NCBI GenBank assembly: GCA_008802785.1
Contig: VUYT01000009.1
Location: forward strand, 248,001 to 312,000
DNA from: Symmetrospora coprosmae
Lineage: Eukaryota; Basidiomycota; Cystobasidiomycetes; Symmetrosporaceae
Direction: 5' to 3'
Length of the DNA: 64,000 nt
The position numbers and the translations under genes are program-made. A model generated the notes under the pieces. The model was not told where the DNA came from and made no database searches. It was given only the letters and a program-made list of their open reading frames with translations. Every line of letters begins with the position of its first letter. The first letter of the stretch is position 1. Shown here in pieces: positions 1 through 8,450 of this stretch.

Positions 1-1396
1 CAAACACATTCGTAGCTCCTCCAGGCCCGCGTTCCGAGCACGGCAAGACGGCATCGTGCTCCGCCGTCAAGCGCTTGGGAATGCCAATGACGCTCGGGTA
101 CATGCGAAGCGTCTCGTAAAAGACGGCGAGCGCGCGGGTGAAGAGCGGGTAGTCGGCGTAGGGGATGTCCGAGTCCCGGTACGGGTGGTGTTCGACAATG
201 CTCGCGTGCAGGCGCTCCTGCTCCTCTGGGTGGAGCGCGAGCAGGCCCAGCGCAAATGCGAGCGTGTGCGCGCTCGTCTCGTGCCCCGCCACGAGGAAGA
301 TGAACAGGTTGCCGCCGAGCTCGTCCTGGTCCATGACCTCGCTCTTGCGGGCCATCATGTCATCTGTGTCGCTGCCCGTCTTTTCGCTGCTGCTGCCCGC
401 CGCGCCGCGCTCCTTCTCCTCCTCGAGCAGCAGCGCATCGTTGGCCTTGACGAGTGCAGAGAGCAGGTCCCGCCGCTCCTCGTCCTGCCCCTGTGCGAGC
501 GCCTTTCTGCGCTCGTCGACAATCTCGGTCATGTACCGGTCGAGCTCGGCCTTGTACCGCTTTGCCTGCTTGAGCTTCTGCAGGGGCAGCCACGCAATCG
601 CTTTGGGCGTCGCGACGGTCACAAAGAGCGTCTCGAGGGCGCCCTCGAGCGTGTCCTTGAAATTGTACAGGTGGCGCTCTGGGACGGGGTCGGGCGGGGC
701 GCCCGGCGAGGCGATGGTGACGCCGAACGCGGTCGAGCAGATGACGCTGAGGGCGAGGTGCAGGCAGAGCTTGCTGACGTCGTCGACCTGTGTTGTGTGG
801 GTGGCCGGGTCCGCGCGGCGCTCGAGGTCCTTCATCCAGTCGCGCGTCACTTTGGTCGACATGCGCCAGTCAAGCTCGTTGGTGCTGTCGGTGAATGCGC
901 TCCCGACAATCTTGCGGTGCTTTCGCCACTCGTTCCCTTCGGTGATGAGGACATTCTCGCCGTACACGGACAGTATGCGGTAAAAGTCGAGGGGTTTCGG
1001 GAAGGTGTGCCGGTCTGCGACAATGTGCTTGATGGTGGTGGCGTCGGCGACAAAGAGCGATATGCGGGGTGCGAGTGCCGAGACGACGGACCATATTGTG
1101 CTGTTCCACTTGTCGTAGGCTGCGCGGTGCGCGAGGGCGTCGTTGTACTTATGGTTGAGGGGTGCGTTGATGTACGGGATGGGGGGCAGAAAGAGGGTGA
1201 GCAGGCTCGACCAGGGTGTGAGGAGGAAGCGGTTCCCGGGTATGTGCGACGAGATGCGAACGTTGCGGCTGAACTGGTACAGGCGCAGTGCGAGGAAGGC
1301 TGCGTAGAAGGCGAGGCTGAGCTCGAGGGATGTCGTCCAGGGTGCGAACCGGGATGCGGCGACAAAGATGAGCGCGGCGAGGACGACCTGCTTCAT
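1..1396 (-). CDS. Cytochrome P450 monooxygenase, C-terminus cut off by the window edge
   Basis: An uninterrupted minus-strand frame of about 465 codons begins at the ATG complementary to 1394-1396 and runs off the left edge. The first ~45 residues are hydrophobic (MKQVVLAALIFVAAS...), as in an ER membrane anchor. The P450 I-helix oxygen-binding motif AGHETS is visible near residue 370, and the K-helix ExxR motif is present as ETLR near residue 430. The heme-binding Cys loop would lie beyond position 1 and is not visible. Known for the family: heme-thiolate monooxygenase using NADPH-P450 reductase, on the ER. The substrate cannot be told from sequence. No intron is seen, unlike most neighbours. 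It is transcribed divergently from the gene at 2034. I infer a microsomal P450 and cannot assign a CYP family. Confidence 0.93.
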   Translation of the reverse strand, partial: MKQVVLAALIFVAASRFAPWTTSLELSLAFYAAFLALRLYQFSRNVRISSHIPGNRFLLTPWSSLLTLFLPPIPYINAPLNHKYNDALAHRAAYDKWNSTIWSVVSALAPRISLFVADATTIKHIVADRHTFPKPLDFYRILSVYGENVLITEGNEWRKHRKIVGSAFTDSTNELDWRMSTKVTRDWMKDLERRADPATHTTQVDDVSKLCLHLALSVICSTAFGVTIASPGAPPDPVPERHLYNFKDTLEGALETLFVTVATPKAIAWLPLQKLKQAKRYKAELDRYMTEIVDERRKALAQGQDEERRDLLSALVKANDALLLEEEKERGAAGSSSEKTGSDTDDMMARKSEVMDQDELGGNLFIFLVAGHETSAHTLAFALGLLALHPEEQERLHASIVEHHPYRDSDIPYADYPLFTRALAVFYETLRMYPSVIGIPKRLTAEHDAVLPCSERGPGGATNVF

Positions 1397-1442
1397 GGTG
1401 GCTGGCCTGCTGCTCAGCGCTCAGGTGTGTCTGCCTGTGTGC

Positions 1443-1451
1443 GATATATAT
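1443..1451 (-). promoter_or_regulatory. TATA-like box for the P450 gene
   Basis: A TATATAT run lies 47-55 bases upstream of the P450 start codon when read on the minus strand. It is the only such AT run in this GC-rich divergent promoter. Its role as a TATA box is inferred from sequence and position only. Confidence 0.45.
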
Positions 1452-1563
1452 CAGTGAGGTGTTGGAGCTGAGGAGAGGGGGAGGATTGTGCGTGGATCCT
1501 GCAGGCATCATCATCGTACGAGAGGGCCACGATCGACAAGGATGAAGCAAGCTCTCTTCCTTC

Positions 1564-1564
<1 letters not shown>

Positions 1565-1597
<33 letters not shown>
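1565..1597 (+). repeat. GAC trinucleotide microsatellite, 11 copies
   Basis: Eleven perfect GAC units lie in noncoding DNA in the divergent promoter. The tract is likely to vary in length between strains, which is inference from its perfect repetition. Confidence 0.95.
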
Positions 1598-2033
1598 TGT
1601 GCAGAGGAGGAACAGGAGAGGATAGCAAACTGCAGTGCAACCCCACAGCAGACGCGCAGTCCTGCTATGCCAGCTGGGCCCGTCGTCGATGGAGCCTGAC
1701 CACAGCAACGGCGGGGTGTGACGGCATGCAAGACGGGACAGCGAGAGAGGAGGGAGGCAAAACAGCAAGGCAAGGCTGCGCACAGTGGTCATGGCAACGG
1801 CATCGTGTGCAAGCCGGCCTGCTATATGAAGCAATGCCCCATCCAAGTCTGCCAGCGAAGCTCCTGTCCATCCGACAAGCTTCGGCGACACCACGTCACC
1901 ATTGTCGGTGTCACGACGATGGGACGGACGTAGGAGCCCAAAGGGGGATTGACATGGCCACAGTACTGACAGACAGGCCTCTGACTCTCTGACCTGGACC
2001 AACTCACACCCTCCTCACATCTCCCTCGCAGAC

Positions 2034-2996
2034 ATGGTCGCAATCCCTACCTCTATCGCATCCGTCCTCGCTCACGCTCACGCCCACGCTCACCCATCCT
2101 CCAACTCCAGCTCCAGCTCCAGCTCCGGTCCACCACCTCACACAGCTGCCTCACCAGCTACGTTGACAGACACCCCCATCGAGTCGCTTCACCCAGATGC
2201 CTCTCTCTTCCCGTCCATAGGGCACAAGCTGCACCCTGCGCTATCGTCGTCTCCGTCCCCGACCGTCGCCAAAACCAAAGAGCACATCCGCTACACCAAC
2301 GACGACCTCAAGCGCTGGGAGCGGAGCATTGCCTTTGTGCACGAGGGCGAGCTCCCCTCGATGAGCGAGACCGAGACGCTGCAGGACATGCTGCACCTGC
2401 TGTACTCGACAGTCACAATCACTCCCAAGCTGTGCGCGCCCGTGTTGCCGGTCCTCGAGGCGATGCTGGCCCCGCTGAGGCCGTGGGCCGCCTGCGTCGT
2501 CCGCACGGAGGAAGCGCACGAGGCGCTCTATCACGCCGTCTCGCAGGCGCTGTTCAGCATCGCGTCGTTCCTCCTCAAAGACACCTCGCTCGGCTCGCCC
2601 GACGTCAAGCGCGAGGGGGACCGAGAAACAGGAGCGGGAACAGGGGAGGACACGGACACGGACACGGACACGGACACGGACACGGACACGGACACAGAGA
2701 GGGCGCGCAGGAAGCACAGGGAGAACCACGAGTACGTCAAGAGCTGCCACGAGCTCTCTGGCGGGTACATTGCGACGCGCGAGCAGGTCGCGGGGATCGA
2801 GCGGGAGCTCGGTCTGGGTCTCGATCTGGGTCTCGCGGGGTCAGACGGTTCTGAGCTCGAGCGCGCACTTTCTGGCGACAGCTTGGCGACGAGCGAGCGG
2901 AAGCGCAAGAGGGACATGCTCCTGGCCCTGTCGAGGAGGGTCAAAGGAACCATCACCCTCCAGTCGAGGATGGGCAGTCCGCCGAGGTTTGCGTGA
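2034..2996 (+). CDS. Hypothetical protein with an Asp-Thr dipeptide repeat
   Basis: A single-exon frame of 320 codons. The N-terminus has a His-Ala alternation (AHAHAHAHP) followed by a Ser run. Residues ~85-180 look folded and partly helical (for example YTNDDLKRWERSIAFVHEG). Residues ~205-222 are a DT dipeptide tract made by a hexanucleotide repeat. A charged region follows, with GLGLDLGL and a basic segment SERKRKRDM near residue 290 that could act as a nuclear signal. I do not recognise the family. The composition and the long open frame in coding register support a real gene. Upstream of the ATG is a pyrimidine-rich stretch (CTCCTCACATCTCCCTC) typical of fungal 5' ends. The divergent neighbour is the P450, with no obvious functional link. 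Confidence 0.7.
   Translation: MVAIPTSIASVLAHAHAHAHPSSNSSSSSSSGPPPHTAASPATLTDTPIESLHPDASLFPSIGHKLHPALSSSPSPTVAKTKEHIRYTNDDLKRWERSIAFVHEGELPSMSETETLQDMLHLLYSTVTITPKLCAPVLPVLEAMLAPLRPWAACVVRTEEAHEALYHAVSQALFSIASFLLKDTSLGSPDVKREGDRETGAGTGEDTDTDTDTDTDTDTDTERARRKHRENHEYVKSCHELSGGYIATREQVAGIERELGLGLDLGLAGSDGSELERALSGDSLATSERKRKRDMLLALSRRVKGTITLQSRMGSPPRFA
2647..2696 (+). repeat. Hexanucleotide GGACAC repeat coding for Asp-Thr
   Basis: About eight tandem hexamers lie inside the gene at 2034. The unit length is a multiple of three, so changes in copy number would keep the frame and alter only the length of the Asp-Thr tract. Confidence 0.95.
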
Positions 2997-3507
2997 TGGG
3001 CGAGCGCCGGAAGTACAGCACAGCATGGCGGAGAAGGATACGCGAGATGAGCCATTGCGTTCGACGCGGGCATAGGCACAGTTCATGGCGGATACACGCA
3101 ACGCATAACGACGACATGTAGCATAGGTGTTCGAGTAGGCGGCGTGTAACGGGAGTCCCCAAAGAGCATTCGGAAACAGCGCTGATTGCATGGCACTGCG
3201 CAACGGGAGCTTTACCTCTTCTCTGTCTCCCTGCATATGCCCACGACAACGAGTTCAGACTTGTCGCCGTCCTACGCCTGTGACGCGGTGGCGGCGTCGG
3301 GGCGGAGCTGACGGGATCCTCCCTGTCGCTCTGCGCAGCCCTGCGTCCGACCATCCCCCATCATACCATATTATAGCATAGCAGCCATCGCTCAGACTGC
3401 AAGCAAGATGGTGAGGAGAGGGAGAGGGAGAGGGATGCTGCTCTGCAGCCATGGACCTGTCACTGGGTCAAGGCTACGCTGATGCAGCACGCGCCTGCCT
3501 GGCATGG
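2997..3507. other. Intergenic region, nothing recognised
   Basis: About 510 bases between the hypothetical gene and DCN1. I see only short frames without domains. A purine-rich GGGAGAGGGAGAGGGA tract near 3415-3434 precedes DCN1 and may belong to its promoter. Confidence 0.55.
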
Positions 3508-5072
3508 ATGCAACCCTCGCAGTCGGGCCTGACGACATCGGCAAAGAACAACCTCGTCAAGCAGCACATTGATATCACCCGCTCAGTGTCAGTATGTCCG
3601 GACATCTATATCCCGCATCTGCATCCACCATGCGCAGCTGTCGCCCCGCAGAGCTGCGCGCCGCGTCGCCGTACCAGGGCCTACACACGGACTGCGGCTA
3701 TACGCACGAGGATGGTGCAAGCCGGGCCTGGGCGCGAGCGCTAGTCTCGAGCACTGGACTATGTCCCTCGCTTCGAACCACGAGCTGATACATCGCGCCA
3801 TCGTGTCCCTTTCCTCCGTTGTTCAGCGATGCCGATGCGAGGCGGATCCTCAAAGCCAACAAGTGCGTCACACATGCCCCCCTCCTTCGGACTGTACCGC
3901 GAGCGCGCTTCTTGCCGAGCAAGCCTGACAAGCCTCGTCTCTGCGTACAAGATGGAACCTCAGCGCGTCCATCGTGAGTATCTGCCCGGCGCTCCGCCGC
4001 GGAGGCACAGTCGTCCCACCGCTCGCGAGGAAGCTGAAGCTGAAGCTGACGATACGTGCACCTTGCCTCCACGTACATGCGCACGCAGGACGCCTACTAC
4101 GATGACGAAGCGGCAATGACGAACGCTGCCGCGCGCGACAAGAAGGCTGCAGGGCCTGACAAGTCGGCGCAGAATCTCGGAGCGCTGTTCGACCACTATG
4201 CGGGTGCGTGGTAGGCCCCCTCCTTCATCCATTGCACGGACTCGCCGCGCCGTGCTCGAGAACCGACATTGACGGGGCTGGAATGCGTCGCGGCTGCTGC
4301 TCGCAGGCAAAGACTCGGAGGAGATGGACATTGACGGCACCATGGCGTGGTGCACCGACCTGAGCGTCGACCCAAACGACGCCGTCTTCTTTGTGCTCGC
4401 CGAGCTGGCGCGCGCCCCCAAGTTCGGGTACTTTGACCGCAAGCCCTGGATCGAGGGGTGGCAGAAGGCGAACGGCAAGCCCGACACTATTGAGAAGCAG
4501 AAGAAGCACATCAAGGAGCTCAAGAGCAAGTTCTCGAGCGACGGCGCGTACTTTGCGCGCGTGTATGCGTTCTGCTTCGAGTACGCCAAGGAGCCCGGGC
4601 AGAAGTCGCTCTGTGCGTTCGGGCCTCTCCCCCGATCCTTGCTGCTACCAGACTGCAAGCGATAATGAGAGAAAGGCTGACAATGTTATTGCGTGTGTGC
4701 CCTGTAGCGCTCGACGTGGCCGAGGGGATCTGGCCTCTGCTGTTCGCCGCCGCCCCGCCTTCGCTTTTCTCCGAAGCGTCGGCATTCAGCCCCGCCGACC
4801 CGACACAGCAAAAAGCGTACCTGGGCTGCTTTACGCAGTTCCTGCGCACAGAGAAAGGCGGGCGCAGTATCAGCAAGGATGTGTGGAACCTGTTCCTCGA
4901 GTTCAGCCAGACGATTGACCCGGAGTTTGCAGAGTTTGACGAGGACGCGGCGTGGCCGAGCCTGATTGATGAGTATGCGGCGCACGTCAAGGGGCTGCTC
5001 GAGCGCGGGGAGGAGATCAAGGGCGCTGAGCCGGAGGAGGGGGAGGGCAATGGTGACGAGATGGAGGAGTGA
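3508..5072 (+). CDS. DCN1: DCN1-like NEDD8 ligase (UBA plus cullin-binding PONY domain)
   Basis: Six exons assemble in frame: 3508-3587, 3827-3862, 3952-3973, 4089-4203, 4307-4612 and 4708-5072, giving about 307 residues. The first three small exons encode a UBA-like domain (LVKQHIDITRS then ILKANKWNLSASIDAYY), with the same spacing to the conserved Trp as I recall for animal DCUN1 proteins. The remainder is the PONY domain, including FDRKPWIEGW, FCFEY and, near the C-terminus, WNLFLEFS and DEDAAWPSLIDEY. The tail is acidic. Family role: scaffold-type E3 that joins the NEDD8 E2 to cullin-RBX1, so it activates SCF-type ubiquitin ligases. The exact first ATG is uncertain (3451 is in frame too). 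The 3588 donor is GTCAGT and the first intron is long at 239 bases; the other introns are 89-115 bases. Confidence 0.88.
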
Positions 5073-5441
5073 GTGCTGCCAGTCTCTGCGGGGTGCTGGC
5101 GGTCGAGGTGGAGGCCATGTATTGCACACTGGGCTCACATGGAGCTCCGGGAGCGGGAGAGTAAGTGCGTCTGAGAAGACCCACCCTCAAAGGTAGCGAG
5201 AGAGGAGATGGCTTGGAGACGTCTGGCCAAGAGACGCGGTCGGGTCGCCAACGAACTCGCGGCAGGTGGCTCAGCAGACGGCAGATGGATCTGGTCCGAG
5301 CGAGGGGCACGAGGTGCAAATGCTGTTGTAATACTACATGCTGCCCACACACCGACGCTCGTCCGCAAAAGCGGATGATCTCTTCAGTGACAGTGCCTCC
5401 GCCGCGCATTGCCACCCGACGTACGCGTTTCGCGAGCGCTC

Positions 5442-5470
5442 TCCCTTCCCTTCCCTTCCCTTCCCTTCCC
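5442..5470 (+). repeat. TTCCC pentanucleotide tract in the promoter of the methyltransferase gene
   Basis: Five tandem TTCCC units preceded by CTCCC lie about 90-120 bases upstream of the ATG at 5562. Pyrimidine tracts are common near fungal transcription starts. A regulatory role here is inference. Confidence 0.8.
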
Positions 5471-5561
5471 TTGGCTCTGCTCTACTCTGAGCTGAGCTGG
5501 CGAGGATGGAGCTGCAGCTTATCTACCGCTACAAGCCTCTCTAGCTTGGCAAGGCGCTTTC

Positions 5562-8148
5562 ATGGCGCATCCAATTCTGTCGTCGTCGTCCCAGGCTGTC
5601 GGCCTGCCTCGGAAGCCTGTAGCATCATCATCAGGCCCAGGAGGAGGAGGAGGGAGGTTCCGCAGTCCTGGTGCCATCGCTTCGACGGGACTAGGCGGGC
5701 ATGCTCTGCCTGTACCGTTGGGCAACGGCATGAACGCGACGGCCGCTTCTGCCGGGTCGCGCCGACCTGCTTCGGCATCCACGTCGAGACCTCCGAACTC
5801 GCATCCGCAGTCGCAGGGCGCTCGGGGCGGCCATAACAGCAACAGCAGCAGGGGAGGAGGACCTCGCGGCGGTGCTGGTACATCCGCGTCTTCGGCTCCG
5901 AGCTCACGGGCCCCGCACAAGCCCGTCGTGGACGAGCAGGAAGCGGGCAAGCGCGCCCTCAAGTTGCGCGCATACGGGCCGGAAGTGTACAGCGCAGACG
6001 AGGACAGCATACGCGCCGACTGGTCCATGCACTACGTCAATACGGGCGAACGGCCGCAGAATCTGCTGCATGGGTGCGAGCTGTCGGAGCGCTTCGCCGA
6101 GTGAGTCGCGTGCCGGCCCGACCTGACTTGACCTAGCCTGCTCGTCTGCTCGTACATGTAGTACATGCATCTAAAATGATGCGGATCTGCCCCGCACGCC
6201 CCAGGTACCCGAAACTCGCAAAGCTCCTCTCTGTCCATTCGGCCCTGGTCAAGCAGCATGCGCACCCGCCCACGTACCTGCACGCCGACCTGCGCACCTT
6301 CCACTTGCCCTCGCTGCACCCGACAAAGTTCGATTGCATCCTCATCGACCCGCCCTTGGAAGAGTACGCACATGCCTACCCGAGCCGCGTCGCGCCCCTC
6401 TCTCGTCTCCCTCCACCCTCGCACGGGCCGAGCAGCGAAGGCGAGCCGGCGCGCAGGCCGTACTGGACGTGGGACGAGATTGCCGCCCTGCCCGTCCCAA
6501 GCATCGCGGCCAACCCGGGCTTCATCTGGCTCTGGGTCGGATCTGGCCGCGCGCACCGGAGCGAGACGACGGGAGAAATCGTTTCGGGCCTCGACAAAGG
6601 GCGCGAGATACTCCAAAAATGGGGCTACAGGCGGTGCGAGGACATCACCTGGCTCCGCACGAATCGGAAGCGCCCTGATCCGAAGGTGGGTCGGATCACG
6701 GTGGACCAAGCGCCGGGGTACGCTTAAGCTGAAGGCATCGGTCATGGCTTGGTATTACCCTGCAGGCCGAGCCGGCAACAGACACGCTCTTCACGCACAC
6801 GAAGGAGCACTGCCTCATGGGCATCCGAGGGACTGTTCGCCGCTCCACCGATGGCCATTTCGTGCACTGCAACGTCGACACGGACGTCATTGTGTGGGAA
6901 GGTGATGAGACAGGTGGGTGGTCCTGCGCTTGCTTTCGCATGAAGCTCTGGTTGAGCGAGGCTCGGGACTCACGCTTGGGTCTGCTCGTATGCACACTGG
7001 CAGATCCGTTGCGCAAGCCGCCAGAGTTGTACAATCTCATCGAGAACTTCTGCATGGGAACACGGCGCTTGGAATTATTCGGGAATGCAAGGGATGCCCG
7101 GCCAGGCTGGCTCACGATCGGACTAGATGATCTACCGACGCCACCTGGACCTGAGGCGACGTCGCCCGCACGTCTGGTCCCTCTGGAGAGGCTGGCTACG
7201 CAGGCGGAAGAGAGACAGCCTGAAGTCAATACAGAGGATGAAGAGCATGATTCCCCGGAAGAGGAGCGCACTTTCCCAACATTGCTGTCGTCTCCTGAGG
7301 CCGTCGAGGAGAAGGCCAGTTCCACGCTTGCACAGGGGGAAGACGCCGAGCCAGCCGCGCAGCCTTACGACAAAGCCGCGTACGATGCGCACTTCCGCGA
7401 CGAGCAGCGCGCGCGCGGAGGTAACCTGGTGCCCACGACGAGCGAGGTGGACGCGCTCCGCCCACGCTCGCCCGGCCCGCCCACGTCTTCCGCTTTGGCA
7501 AACCGGAACATGCGCGCGTCTCCGTCGGGGCAGCCTGGCCATCTTGTTCATCCGCTGCCTGCCCTCCCGCCGGGGATGAAGGTCAACCCACAGGGGATTG
7601 GACGGCACACGAACCGCTCTGCGACACCGAGCGCGAGCCAATACCTCGAGATGCAGCTCATGCAGGAGCGCGCGGCTCAGCAGCAAAATCAGGAGAGGCT
7701 CCGGATCCAGCAGCAGCAGCAGCAGCAGCAGCAGGCCCAGATGCAGATGCAGGCCCAGGCACACGCACAAGCGCAGTGGATGCAGCAGCAGCAGCAGTTT
7801 ATGCAGGCCATGCAGCAGCAGGCTGCATTTGGTGGGATGAGCTTCAACTCCATGGGCATGGGCATGGGTATGGGAGGAGGGCTGATGTCTGGACAGCTGC
7901 AGAGTGGTCAGCAGCAGCAGCAGCAATTCCAGGGCGGGACGGTTGGCATGGGGATGGGCGGAGGTGCCAGTCCGGCCTATCTGCAGCACGCCCAGGGCGG
8001 CGCGCAAAGCCAAGGCGCCACGATGGGCATGCAGCAGATGTACCCGAACCAGCAGCAAGGAGGAGACCTCGGCCAGTACGGTGCCAATGCCGGCGCCTCG
8101 TTCTATGGCTTCCCGGCGCACCCCAACCAGCAGCATCAGCAGTTCTGA
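5562..8148 (+). CDS. MT-A70 family N6-adenosine RNA methyltransferase subunit, METTL14/KAR4 type
   Basis: Four exons (5562-6100, 6205-6685, 6766-6913, 7004-8148) give 770 residues in consistent phase. Residues 1-125 are low complexity. A conserved block follows (KLRAYGPEVYSADEDSIR, ending RFAE), then the Rossmann-like MT-A70 domain. Its motif reads DPPLEEY near residue 230, matching the METTL14 signature EPPLEEY rather than the METTL3 catalytic DPPW. Further family motifs are FIWLWVGSG, LRTNRKRPDPK, KEHCLMGIRGTVRR, DVIVWEGDE and LRKPPELYNLIENFC. Family knowledge: METTL14/Kar4 is the RNA-binding partner of the catalytic METTL3/Ime4 in the mRNA m6A writer. The C-terminal ~350 residues are an unusual Gln/Met/Gly-rich tail with CAG runs. 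The intron 6914-7003 is 90 bases with no stop, so its retention would keep the frame. Assignment to the METTL14 rather than METTL3 clade rests on the motif. Confidence 0.92.
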
Positions 8149-8450
8149 GCGGGACACCTAGCCGGAGTATGGTGATGCAGCTTGCAGGCAGTAAGCGATA
8201 CACGGGGGATGCAGAGCACCGTCCACTCCTTCGTTGTTGTCATTAGTAGACACTCGCAGTTGTTCTGTGGCTTGACACACTCTCAGCGGTGTTTGCCACC
8301 AACACGTCTCCGTTACTTGGCCACCACGCGTCAACCTTTCATCGACCATGGGCTCTCCCTCCTGCCAACAACGTCGACCGTCCACGATATTGCATCGCCG
8401 TGCCGTGCGCATTCTTGCAGCTGGATCAGCTCAATTGCACCCCTTGAACG

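Larger units (their letters stand above)
1397..2033. other. Divergent intergenic region between P450 and the gene at 2034
   Basis: This 637-base interval holds the divergent promoters of the P450 and the downstream gene. I see the TATA-like run at 1443-1451 and a GAC trinucleotide repeat at 1565-1597. Several short frames cross it on both strands, but none shows a recognisable domain or a clear splice pattern. Confidence 0.7.

Noticed and set aside
56-1471. 471-codon plus-strand frame
   Set aside because: It lies opposite the P450, whose motifs (AGHETS, ETLR) are clear on the minus strand. Long antisense frames are expected at this GC content.
1565-1597. Regular spacing suggestive of a CRISPR-like array (also 2647-2696)
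   Set aside because: Simple perfect microsatellites without spacers in a eukaryotic genome.
6817-8148. Continuous 443-codon frame as a separate gene
   Set aside because: It only appears continuous because the 6914-7003 intron is stop-free and a multiple of three; it is the 3' part of the methyltransferase gene.
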